Below are positions 27,682-35,201 of a stretch of DNA of 64,000 bases, piece by piece. Position numbers and translations under genes: made by a program. The notes below the pieces were generated by a model that did not search any database, was not told the DNA's origin, and worked only from the letters and a program-made list of their open reading frames with translations. How positions within the stretch are numbered: the stretch's first letter is position 1; each line of letters opens with the position of its first letter. The DNA is from Pedobacter sp. W3I1. GTDB taxonomy: Bacteria > Bacteroidota > Bacteroidia > Sphingobacteriales > Sphingobacteriaceae. The stretch is from positions 2,790,001-2,854,000 of the forward strand of contig NZ_JAUSXN010000001.1 in assembly GCF_030816015.1 (NCBI RefSeq), in the 5' to 3' direction.

Positions 27682-28083
27682 AAGACTAAAGGTGAAAGGC
27701 CAAAGGCATAGCGCGTGTTGCGTAAGGCGAGCAATCATTTTTTAAAGGATCGTCATGCTGAACTTGTTTCAGCATCTGCCTATTTAGATATAGATCCTGA
27801 ACTAAATTCAGGATGACGGATCTTAGTTATATCCACTTCAACGGTCGTCATGCTAAGGTTGGTTTTTGATAAAAACATTAGGGCGGGATGACACCTACAT
27901 ATTGTCATTCCCAACTTGATTGGGAACTACGAAGTGCTCATCGAAGATAATCGCAATGCCCTGGTAGGGTTTGTACGTTGCATTAAGATTCCCGCCTGCG
28001 CGGGAAAGACGATTGCCCTTTGCAAATCCGTCATCCTGAGCGTAGTCGAAGGATCTTTCATGCTATTAACCATTATGTTAACA
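27682..28083. repeat. Repeat-filled gap: families B, D and C
   Basis: Contains a family B composite with arms GTCATGCTGAAC...TTCAGCAT and GATCCTGAACT...TTCAGGATGAC (27751-27818), a family D element (27904-28011, GTCATTCCCAAC...GATTCCCGCCTGCGCGGGAA) and a family C arm GTCATCCTGAGCGTAGTCGAAGGATC (about 28030-28057). The apparent N-terminal extension of the following diacylglycerol kinase frame is made of this repeat and is not coding. Confidence 0.75.
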
Positions 28084-28455
28084 ATGAACAACGAAAAATT
28101 TTCTATCATCGATCGGATCAAGAGCTTTAAATATGCTTTTAATGGGCTAAGACTGTTCTTTGTTAACGATCATAATGGTAGGGTTCATCTGTTTGCCGCA
28201 GTAATAGCCATTGGTTTATCTTTTTACCTAAACATCTCTGCCTTAGAATGGATTGCTATTCTGTCCGTTATTTCTGCTGTTTTTGTAGCCGAAATTTTAA
28301 ACTCTGCTATCGAAAAACTGGCCGATGTGGTTTCTCCAGATTATCACCCTAAAATTAAAGTCGTAAAAGATTTGGCTGCTGCTGCGGTTTTGGTGGCTGT
28401 GTTTCTTGCGGTAGCGGTTGGCCTTATGGTCTTTATTCCAAAACTATTTTTGTAA
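28084..28455 (+). CDS. dgkA: Diacylglycerol/undecaprenol kinase family protein
   Basis: A 123-residue inner-membrane lipid kinase of the DagK/DgkA family, which recycles diacylglycerol or phosphorylates undecaprenol with ATP. The start at 28084 (MNNEKFSII) is chosen because the longer open frame upstream is repeat sequence. The N-terminal amphipathic helix has KSFKYAFNGLRLFF, then three hydrophobic segments (about 35-50, 53-72, 98-117). The catalytic/metal motif AEILNSAIEKLAD places Glu70 and Glu77. The length fits the family. It ends in a 12-bp tail-to-tail overlap with the DUF922 gene. Confidence 0.9.
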   Translation: MNNEKFSIIDRIKSFKYAFNGLRLFFVNDHNGRVHLFAAVIAIGLSFYLNISALEWIAILSVISAVFVAEILNSAIEKLADVVSPDYHPKIKVVKDLAAAAVLVAVFLAVAVGLMVFIPKLFL

Positions 28456-29010
28456 TTCGGCCATAGCAGTCCTCGATTCTTCAATCTTATCCTGGATAAT
28501 GCCATCCCAGCGGGCCTGCATTTTATGGTTGCTACCATGCTCGGTTTCTTCATCATAGTTACGTTGCATGGTATCGAAATATTCGCTGATCTGATTGGCT
28601 AGCTCAGATATTTGAGCTTTATAGTTGCTTACCGAATAGTTTCTGTTTTTCAATACCCTTTCGGCTTCTAAAAGCAAAATATATTGAATATCCGCATGTC
28701 CTTGCTCGTGGTGTAAAAGACTGGTCCTGATTTCGGGGTCTTTAATTTTATCCCACTTTACCCATGATCTGGTTTTATCTATACTCACATCGTTTTTAAG
28801 CTTAATGGCTACCCGGTTACGGTAAACAGTGCTTTCATAGCTATACCTCCATGTCATGGCAGTTAAGGCAAAAAACGGCGAGCGCATATCCGCTTTACCT
28901 TTAAAGTGTGTTTCCCAATTCAGCTGAACCGGTTGGGTGAAATCTTGTTTAAAAGCAAAAGTGCAGGGCAGTGCAAGCAAAAATAAGAAGAGAATCAATC
29001 GTGTTTTCAC
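28444..29010 (-). CDS. DUF922-family exported putative zinc peptidase
   Basis: A 188-residue protein with a signal peptide (hydrophobic to about residue 20). The family motif HHEQGHADIQY includes HEQGH at residues 101-105, a zinc-binding HExxH, preceded by the WVKWDKIKDPEIRTSLL helix. Pfam DUF922 proteins share this arrangement and are predicted metallopeptidases, without a proven substrate. The C-terminal part is a charged helical region (DEETEHGSNHKMQARWDG). Likely periplasmic. Confidence 0.85.
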   Translation of the reverse strand: MKTRLILFLFLLALPCTFAFKQDFTQPVQLNWETHFKGKADMRSPFFALTAMTWRYSYESTVYRNRVAIKLKNDVSIDKTRSWVKWDKIKDPEIRTSLLHHEQGHADIQYILLLEAERVLKNRNYSVSNYKAQISELANQISEYFDTMQRNYDEETEHGSNHKMQARWDGIIQDKIEESRTAMAELQK

Positions 29011-29128
29011 TTGTATAATTTTAGTTTCAACGGTGATGAAGCGATCATGATTTTTTATTCCATTGTTGATGGGTAAATCATGATGGTTTCATGTGTTGAT
29101 TTTTACAATGAAAAAACCGTGCCTAAAA

Positions 29129-29728
29129 TTACTCCGTAACAGAAATCTGTCCGCTAATGCGCTCAAATTTTTCTATTAGTAAAGCAATGCGTTCTTTTTC
29201 CCTGCTCATTACCGCCTTTCGTAATATTGTGGAGCAGAATAGTATCCATGAAAAAGTTAATACAATTGCAGCTACTTTTTGAGGCATGCTCAAATAGGTT
29301 AAAATTTCGATGAAATAAAATATAATTCCGAGTGATAATGCAATGGCGTAAAACCAATATAGTGAGTTGTAAAGTTTGAAGCGGTTTAATTGATACGTCT
29401 TTAAGTTATTCAGGTATTCGTGTGGATGTGCGGTAGCATCATTTTTTGCAATCAAACGGTGATCGCGATATAGGATAAGTGTATATACCCCAATAGCAAC
29501 AATGGTAATGCTAATGCCAACATGGGTGGTCCATGATTCGAAATGCATAAATATCCATAATGAGGCAATAGCAATAAAGGATGCCAGCATTCCAAAAATA
29601 TTTAAAGCAGATTTTAGCTTTAATCCATTTACTTCTTTCTTCGCTTGTTGCAACATCTCATCAGCAGAAACTTTAACTTCTACCTCGTGCTTTTGCCACA
29701 ACTCCTGTATTTGATCAAACGCTTGCAT
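29129..29728 (-). CDS. Four-helix membrane protein, possible partner of the ECF sigma factor
   Basis: A 199-residue protein with a cytoplasmic, Glu/Lys-rich N-terminal region (1-35), membrane segments at about 42-60, 68-87, 122-142 and 150-168, and a charged C-terminal tail. I recognise no named domain. Its start overlaps the end of the sigma-factor gene by 14 bases, the arrangement usual for anti-sigma factors, so a regulatory role is inferred from position. The typical zinc anti-sigma motif (HxxxCxxC) is absent. It could also be a simple cotranscribed membrane protein. Confidence 0.65.
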   Translation of the reverse strand: MQAFDQIQELWQKHEVEVKVSADEMLQQAKKEVNGLKLKSALNIFGMLASFIAIASLWIFMHFESWTTHVGISITIVAIGVYTLILYRDHRLIAKNDATAHPHEYLNNLKTYQLNRFKLYNSLYWFYAIALSLGIIFYFIEILTYLSMPQKVAAIVLTFSWILFCSTILRKAVMSREKERIALLIEKFERISGQISVTE

Positions 29729-30212
29729 ACTGGCTATATAGTTCTGTTAATTTTTGTTTAATTCGGTGAATTTTTACCCTTAAATTGCCTTCGCTTATTC
29801 CTGATATATCGGCAATCTCGTGGTATGGTAACTCATCAAGTACCATCGTAATAATCAAACGGTCATTCTCTTCGAGCTTCGATATACATTTATAAAGTAG
29901 GGCAACCTGTTCATTTTTCTCTGAAAACTCTTCTACCTTATTTTCTATAATGTTATCTGTTAATTCATCTTTTGCCTGTCTTTTTTCTGATCTCAAATAG
30001 GTTAAACAGGTATTTACTGCAATTCTATAAATCCACGTAGAAATTAAAGATTTGTTCCTGAACTTATCCAGATTTTGCCAAACCTTTAAAAATGTTTCCT
30101 GTAAAAGATCATTTGCAGCGTCGGTATCGCCAGTATAACCATAACATAAATGGAATATCTTTTTGGAATTTGAATCGAAGATCTCTTTAAATAGCTTGTC
30201 TTTTTGTTCCAT
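29715..30212 (-). CDS. ECF RNA polymerase sigma factor
   Basis: A 165-residue sigma-70 family protein with only regions 2 and 4. Region 2 (about residues 12-80) has FHLCYGYTGDTDAANDLLQETFLKVW and STWIYRIAVNTCLTYLR; region 4 (about 110-160) has LEENDRLIITMVLDELPYHEIADISGISEGNLRVKIHRIKQKL cut by the HTH. Such factors redirect RNA polymerase to a small stress or envelope regulon. It is the first gene of a pair with the membrane protein that may restrain it. The regulon cannot be defined here. Confidence 0.92.
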   Translation of the reverse strand: MEQKDKLFKEIFDSNSKKIFHLCYGYTGDTDAANDLLQETFLKVWQNLDKFRNKSLISTWIYRIAVNTCLTYLRSEKRQAKDELTDNIIENKVEEFSEKNEQVALLYKCISKLEENDRLIITMVLDELPYHEIADISGISEGNLRVKIHRIKQKLTELYSQYASV

Positions 30213-30312
30213 TTAGGGGTTTATAGTTGCGTTTTAGATGATGATGTACGTTTTTTGTTACAGCAGGAATCAAAAATAATATATTTTTTAATGTTATTGA
30301 CTTAAAAGTTTT

Positions 30313-30379
30313 TAACCACAGATGCAAGCAGATAAACACGGATTTTCACATCTGTGTGCATCCTTTCTATCTGTGGTTA
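30313..30379. repeat. Inverted repeat with TAACCACAGAT arms
   Basis: TAACCACAGAT (30313-30323) and ATCTGTGGTTA (30369-30379) pair perfectly around a 45-nt loop containing a second CATCTGTG copy. It sits in the gap upstream of the symporter gene. Confidence 0.75.
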
Positions 30380-30451
30380 AATTATTTCTGCTTTGCAGAA
30401 TGGCTTAACTCAATGACGTTAATATATTTTTTAATTCACCTGTTATCAAAA

Positions 30452-30482
30452 TTTGTTACACGCCGTAAATATCGTAGTTTTA
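30452..30482 (+). promoter_or_regulatory. Probable promoter of the symporter gene
   Basis: TTTG (30452-30455), a 19-bp spacer and TAGTTTTA (30475-30482), one mismatch from TAnnTTTG. It lies 33 bp before the ATG at 30515. Confidence 0.5.
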
Positions 30483-30514
30483 CCAAATTAAGTTGCCACA
30501 AACTTTTTATATTC

Positions 30515-31897
30515 ATGAAGAAAAACAAACTCACGCTTTTCATTTTTTTAGCGCTGATTGCGGGTATTGCATTGGGCTATATTTTAAATGTCAATTCAAT
30601 CGATGTCTATAACCAGAAAATACTCACCGCCGATGCGAAAGTTAAAAGTATTGAGGTTAGCATTGCCAAAACGACCGATACCACCAGTATTGGTTATACA
30701 CAGCTTAAGGCCGAAAGAAAAGTAAACGCTAAAATCAAAAAAGAAAACGAAGATATCAGGGAGAAAAAATTAGAATATTTTACCCTGTTGAGCGATATTT
30801 TTCTTCGCTTGATTAAGATGATTGTTGCGCCATTAGTATTTACAACCTTAGTGGTTGGTGTAGCCAAAGTAGGCGATATTAAAGCTGTAGGTAGAATTGG
30901 CGGTAAAACATTAGGCTGGTTTCTGGCTATGTCGTTAATGTCGCTGGTGTTGGGGATGATTTTGGTGAACTTATTTGAGCCTGGAAGACACATGAAATTA
31001 TCATTGCCTGATCAATTGGTAAATACGGGTATCCAGAAAGCATCAATGAGCGTGAAAGATTTTATCGCACACGTTTTTCCGAAAAGTATTGCAGAATCGA
31101 TGTCAACCAATGAAATTTTACAGATCGTTGTGTTCTCGCTATTCTTTGGGGTAGCCACAGCTGCTATTGGCGATTTAGGGCAGATTGTGATTAAAGCATT
31201 CGATGCTATTGCGCATGTAATCTTAAAAATGACCGGTTATGTAATGAATTTTGCACCATTGGCTGTTTTTGGGGCAATGACCGCCATTGTAGCCAAACAA
31301 GGTTTAAACGTACTTAATACCTATGCCATATTTATAGGCGAATTCTATCTGGGGTTAGCCATACTTTGGGCTGTATTAATTTTCTTAGGATTTTTAGTAT
31401 TGAAGAAACGAATTTTCCGTTTGGTGAACGATATGAAAGAGCCTGCACTCCTGGCTTTCAGTACAGCAAGTAGCGAAGCGGCTTATCCAAAAACAATGAT
31501 GCTGTTAGAACGTTTTGGCTGTAAAGATAAAATTGTAAGTTTCGTACTGCCATTGGGTTATTCGTTCAATTTAGATGGTTCGATGATGTACATGACCTTT
31601 GCTTCTTTATTTATAGCACAGGCTTATGGTATCCATTTAGGTTTTGAACAGCAAATTTCTATGCTTTTAATCCTCATGTTAACCAGTAAAGGAATTGCAG
31701 GTGTGCCAAGAGCCTCGTTGGTGGTAATTGCAGGTACGATAGCAAGTTTCAATATTCCTGAAGCAGGATTAGCTTTGTTAATTGGTATCGATCCTTTATT
31801 GGATATGGGCCGTTCTGCAACAAATGTGGTTGGAAATAGCATTGCAACAGCAGTAGTAAGTAAGTGGGAAGGGGAGCTTAAGGAGTCCGTAGTCTAA
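30515..31897 (+). CDS. Dicarboxylate/amino acid:cation symporter (DAACS family)
   Basis: A 460-residue inner-membrane transporter. The start at 30515 (MKKNKLTLF) is chosen because the upstream extension of the open frame covers a repeat and a promoter. The glutamate-transporter fold is shown by hydrophobic segments throughout and by the motifs STASSEAAYP, GYSFNLDGSMMYMTFA and LLDMGRSATNVVGNSIATAV, the last being the substrate/cation site region. A large soluble insertion (about 28-85, KVKSIEVSIAKTTDTTS...) between the first two helices is a feature of the Bacteroidota type. Glutamate, aspartate or C4-dicarboxylates are likely substrates; the exact one is not set. Confidence 0.92.
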   Translation: MKKNKLTLFIFLALIAGIALGYILNVNSIDVYNQKILTADAKVKSIEVSIAKTTDTTSIGYTQLKAERKVNAKIKKENEDIREKKLEYFTLLSDIFLRLIKMIVAPLVFTTLVVGVAKVGDIKAVGRIGGKTLGWFLAMSLMSLVLGMILVNLFEPGRHMKLSLPDQLVNTGIQKASMSVKDFIAHVFPKSIAESMSTNEILQIVVFSLFFGVATAAIGDLGQIVIKAFDAIAHVILKMTGYVMNFAPLAVFGAMTAIVAKQGLNVLNTYAIFIGEFYLGLAILWAVLIFLGFLVLKKRIFRLVNDMKEPALLAFSTASSEAAYPKTMMLLERFGCKDKIVSFVLPLGYSFNLDGSMMYMTFASLFIAQAYGIHLGFEQQISMLLILMLTSKGIAGVPRASLVVIAGTIASFNIPEAGLALLIGIDPLLDMGRSATNVVGNSIATAVVSKWEGELKESVV

Positions 31898-31996
31898 AGT
31901 CGGCAGTCTTGAGTCCTATTGTCTCGTTCAATAACTCAATCATTCAACAATTCTCTCATTCAATAATTAAATATTCATTCAATAATTCAATATCAA

Positions 31997-32497
31997 GTGT
32001 CAAGTAGAGGAAAAAAAATATTCTTAGCCATTACCATTATCGTTCCGATGATCATTTATTGTTATATCTACTATAAACCGATCATTCAGAATGCACCTTT
32101 CCGCAAGGATGATTTTGTGTCAATGCAGTATAGCTATGGCTTAAAAGATACATTGGAAAATACATATGATTCAAAGACTGGTGTTTACCAGTACGTAAAT
32201 AATAAGGACTCAGTGGTTACCAAAAAGTTCTTTTTAAAGAGTAACGATGTGTTATACATGCATAGCAAGGCAAATGAAATCGGCCTTTGGAATTTTCCGG
32301 ATACGATTGGGAAAAAAAGTGATAAATCCAGGTTGGTACCGCGTTATGATATCACTTTCAATTATAAAAAAAAATCAAAACACGTAACCATTTATGGCGA
32401 CTTTGATGGTAATCCAAAATTACTGGATGCAGCTGTTCAAATGAGAAAAATTATTCAGGAAACCTTATTACAAGCTGAAAAAAGAAGCGGGAAGTAG
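31997..32497 (+). CDS. Membrane-anchored protein of unknown function
   Basis: A 166-residue protein beginning at GTG (31997), with one N-terminal membrane helix (about residues 7-25, IFLAITIIVPMIIYCYIYY) and a hydrophilic, probably periplasmic, domain containing Lys/Tyr-rich beta strands. No recognised motif. No in-frame ATG precedes the hydrophobic helix, which makes the GTG start reasonable. A short AT-rich direct repeat (CAATAATTCAATA) precedes it. Confidence 0.6.
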   Translation: MSSRGKKIFLAITIIVPMIIYCYIYYKPIIQNAPFRKDDFVSMQYSYGLKDTLENTYDSKTGVYQYVNNKDSVVTKKFFLKSNDVLYMHSKANEIGLWNFPDTIGKKSDKSRLVPRYDITFNYKKKSKHVTIYGDFDGNPKLLDAAVQMRKIIQETLLQAEKRSGK

Positions 32498-32966
32498 ATA
32501 GGGGAGTCGGGAGTCCGAAGCCAAATTGCTTGTAGTCAGTCTGGAGTTGGGCGTTTTGAGTTTGGAGTCGATTAATCGATCCGCCCGGTATGTCACTCTA
32601 AGAGGTAATTTATTGTGTAAAATCCATATTAATGACTGTTTTTTGCGAATGGTAGATTGTGAGGTATCGTCATCTCGACCGCAGTGGAGAGATCTTTTAG
32701 CATAGTTCAAAGATTTCTCCATTCCACTACGTTCCAGTCGAAATGACGTCCAATTTAATAAATCTGTCATTGATAGCGGAGTCGAAGGGTAATTAACCAG
32801 CCTGGAATTGGGCGTTTGGAGTCGGTTAACCGATTAACCATTCACCAATGAACTAATGGCTAATGACCAATGAACCAAATACTTTAATAAAGCGCTAAAT
32901 GTTAGCGTTTTGTTAAAGTCTTTTTCTTTTAGCATGTTTTCGTATATTTACGATATATTCGTAATA
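32498..32966. repeat. Gap with a family A palindrome and AT-rich spacer
   Basis: A family A palindrome at 32668-32748 (CGTCATCTCGACCGCAGTGG...CCAGTCGAAATGACG) lies between short degenerate repeats (TTAACCGATTAACC, GGAGTCGG/GGGAGTC). The last 100 bp hold the promoter/operator of the BlaI gene. Confidence 0.7.
32940..32963. promoter_or_regulatory. Three-half-site operator, BlaI-M56 operon
   Basis: Half-sites TCGTA (32940-32944), TACGA (32949-32953) and TCGTA (32959-32963), spaced 4 and 5 bp. The first two enclose TATATTTA, a near-match to the -7 element, so a bound repressor would block RNA polymerase. It lies directly before the BlaI-type ATG at 32967. The same architecture recurs at 38852-38875. 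Confidence 0.72.
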
Positions 32967-33329
32967 ATGGAAAAATTAACATTACAGGAAGAGGAAGCCA
33001 TGCTGGCCGTTTGGCAGTTAGGTAAGGGCTTTATCAAAGATTTTATGGATGTAATCCCTGACCCCAAACCGCCTTATACCACATTGGCATCAACCATCAA
33101 GAATTTAGAGCGCAAAGGTTACCTGATCAGCGAACGTTTCGCGAATGCGAACCGCTATAGTGCAAAGGTTAAGGAAGTGGACTATAAAAAGCGTTTTATG
33201 AGTGGTTTTGTAAATAATTATTTCCAAAGCTCTTATAAAGAGCTGGTTGCTTTTTTTGCGAAGGATAAAAAAATCACTGCGGAGGAACTTAAAGAGATTA
33301 TAAATTTAATTGAGAACCCTGAAAAGTAA
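32967..33329 (+). CDS. BlaI/MecI/CopY-family transcriptional repressor
   Basis: A 120-residue winged-helix protein. The start at 32967 (MEKLTLQEEEAML) follows the operator; the open frame to 32910 would run over it. The DNA-binding region reads EEEAMLAVWQLGKGFIKDF then the recognition segment PKPPYTTLASTIKNLERKGYLISE, followed by the dimerisation helices (KKRFMSGFVNNYF...AEELKEIINLIE). In the bla/mec systems such repressors are cleaved when a membrane M56 sensor protein is activated. Here it is immediately followed (5 bp) by an M56 protein gene. It probably represses its own operon and the GLPGLI operon. Confidence 0.9.
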   Translation: MEKLTLQEEEAMLAVWQLGKGFIKDFMDVIPDPKPPYTTLASTIKNLERKGYLISERFANANRYSAKVKEVDYKKRFMSGFVNNYFQSSYKELVAFFAKDKKITAEELKEIINLIENPEK

Positions 33330-33334
33330 ATGCC

Positions 33335-34831
33335 ATGCCACATTTCTTTATCATCTTACTGAAAATTAATCTGGTGCTGATCTTGTTTTCGGCAACCTAC
33401 CACCTGGTATTGCGCCGGCTAACATTCTACTCCATCAACAGGATATTTCTGCTGTTTGGAATTGTCTTTTCTTCTGCCTACCCATTTATTAACCTCACGG
33501 AATTTTTTGCTGCTCAGAATGCCGTGCCTGCCTTCGTTCCGCAATTTAATCAACAGGTAAGTCAATTAGCGCAACAGAGCGCCGTTTCTATATTTTGGCA
33601 AGGGTTAACCCTGCTTTTTTATGTTGGCGTTGTATTAATGGCCATGAAGTTACTGGTGCAGTTTATTTCGCTTTATAGAATGCATAAAAATTCTTCACCC
33701 GATCATTTAGATGATTATAAGGTGAGGATTTTAAATGATGAAGTAAGCCCATTTAGCTTCTGGCAAACCATTTATATCAATCCGCATTTACATAAAAAAC
33801 AAGATTTGGGTAATATCCTCGAGCATGAACGCGTGCATGTAGAAGAATGGCACACTTTAGATATTATACTGGCCGAAATCTGTGTGGTTTTTTACTGGTT
33901 TAATCCAGGCGTTTGGTTAATGAAAAAAGCGGTAAGGGAAAACATTGAATTTATTACTGACGCAAAAATTTTAAAGAAAGGTATTGATAAAAAGGCATAT
34001 CAATACAGTTTGTTAGAGGTTGGAACGTTGCAACCATCGGTAGCTATTGTGAATAATTTTAATCTATCCGACCTTAAAAAGCGGATTAAAATGATGAATG
34101 CGAAAAGTTCTTCGAAAGTAAACTTAACCCGGTATTTATTTGTCCTGCCTGTATTGCTTTGTATCACACTCGCTTTTACCATTGATAAAAAGGAAGTAAG
34201 GAAAAGCTTAGCACCCTTAACTAAAATGATGAATGATGTTTTGCCAGATAAAATTGCTCAAGTTAATGTACAGCCAAAAACGATTTTAAAGGCTAAAGCA
34301 AAAAAGAGAATATTAATTGACACATTGAAATTGCCGGATACAACCACCAGAATGACCTTTATTTTTAAAAGCATTGTAGACGGGGCAGATTCTTCTCGAA
34401 AATCGATAGAAGAAACTTTAAAAGGTTTAGGTAAGCAAGTGAAGATCATGAGCTTTAAAACAGATGGTGATTTTAAGGGAAAAACCTTTGTGCAGCATTT
34501 TAATTTTGCTGATACCATAAATCCAGACCATAAAATGGTTGATATAAAAATTGTAGCTAAAAAAGATGCTGATTTCGAATCTTTGCCAATGCCCAGGAGA
34601 AACGGTGTTGCGATGTTTTATCTTTTAAAATCAACAGCCAAAATCTCAGATGTTAAAGATAGAAACCAGCATGTAACAGGCAATGGGACTATCGTTAACG
34701 AAACCACAACCTATTTTTTAAATGGTAATAAAATCTCAAAAGAGGAGCTTGATAAATTGAATGTGAATAAGATTTCTGATCTCAAAGTCGATAGAAATAA
34801 CCAGGCGATTCAGATTAGTATGAAGCCATAA
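33335..34831 (+). CDS. M56-family membrane metallopeptidase (BlaR1/MecR1-like)
   Basis: A 498-residue protein. Its N-terminal half is the M56 domain: membrane segments at about 3-22, 36-52, 88-110 and 265-285, and the zinc motif HERVH at residues 164-168 with a distal EFITDA segment. Family members sense an external signal and cleave a partner BlaI-type repressor, which is encoded just upstream in an overlapping transcript unit. The C-terminal 200 residues face the periplasm and lack any penicillin-binding domain, so the signal is not a beta-lactam by the usual mechanism. The C-terminal domain contains a KISKEELDKLNVNKISDLKV stretch and is of no family I can name. Confidence 0.88.
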   Translation: MPHFFIILLKINLVLILFSATYHLVLRRLTFYSINRIFLLFGIVFSSAYPFINLTEFFAAQNAVPAFVPQFNQQVSQLAQQSAVSIFWQGLTLLFYVGVVLMAMKLLVQFISLYRMHKNSSPDHLDDYKVRILNDEVSPFSFWQTIYINPHLHKKQDLGNILEHERVHVEEWHTLDIILAEICVVFYWFNPGVWLMKKAVRENIEFITDAKILKKGIDKKAYQYSLLEVGTLQPSVAIVNNFNLSDLKKRIKMMNAKSSSKVNLTRYLFVLPVLLCITLAFTIDKKEVRKSLAPLTKMMNDVLPDKIAQVNVQPKTILKAKAKKRILIDTLKLPDTTTRMTFIFKSIVDGADSSRKSIEETLKGLGKQVKIMSFKTDGDFKGKTFVQHFNFADTINPDHKMVDIKIVAKKDADFESLPMPRRNGVAMFYLLKSTAKISDVKDRNQHVTGNGTIVNETTTYFLNGNKISKEELDKLNVNKISDLKVDRNNQAIQISMKP

Positions 34832-35201
34832 TTCGTCATTTCGAGCGCAGCCGAGAAATCTTTTAAACTTGCTGCTTGAATAAAGTATAGATTGTGTTGC
34901 TAGAGATAAAAAAGCTGTGTTTATCCTCCTAAATCTTCGGGAAAATGGATAGCCGATTGTTTATTTTTCCCGCAGATCAAAAAGATTTGGCAGATTTAAG
35001 TTCAAAGATCTCTTCATCCAATAGCTATTTAATAAAGTACACGCATGTTGCTAGTGATGAAAATCTACATTTATCCTCTTAAATCTGCGGGAAAACGAAT
35101 AGCCGATTGCTTGTTTTTCCCGCAGATCAAAAAGATTTTCACAGCGTTAAGTTCAAAGATCTCTCCATTCCGCTACATTCCAGTCGAGACGATGAAGCTA
35201 T
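34832..35201. repeat. Direct repeats of about 138 bp, inserted between two halves of a family A palindrome
   Basis: Half of a family A palindrome (CGTCATTTCGAGCGCAGCCGAGAAATC) starts at 34834 and the matching other half (CTCTCCATTCCGCTACATTCCAGTCGAGACGAT) ends at about 35193. Between lie two copies of a segment, about 34881-35017 and 35033-35171, with the shared hairpin CTGCGGGAAAA / TTTTTCCCGCAG, GATCAAAAAGATTT and AAGTTCAAAGATCTCT. The arrangement suggests insertion into, and duplication within, the palindrome loop. Confidence 0.7.

Noticed and set aside
27916..28083. N-terminal extension of the diacylglycerol kinase frame
   Set aside because: It is translated from a family D repeat and a family C arm. 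The kinase family begins at about 28084.
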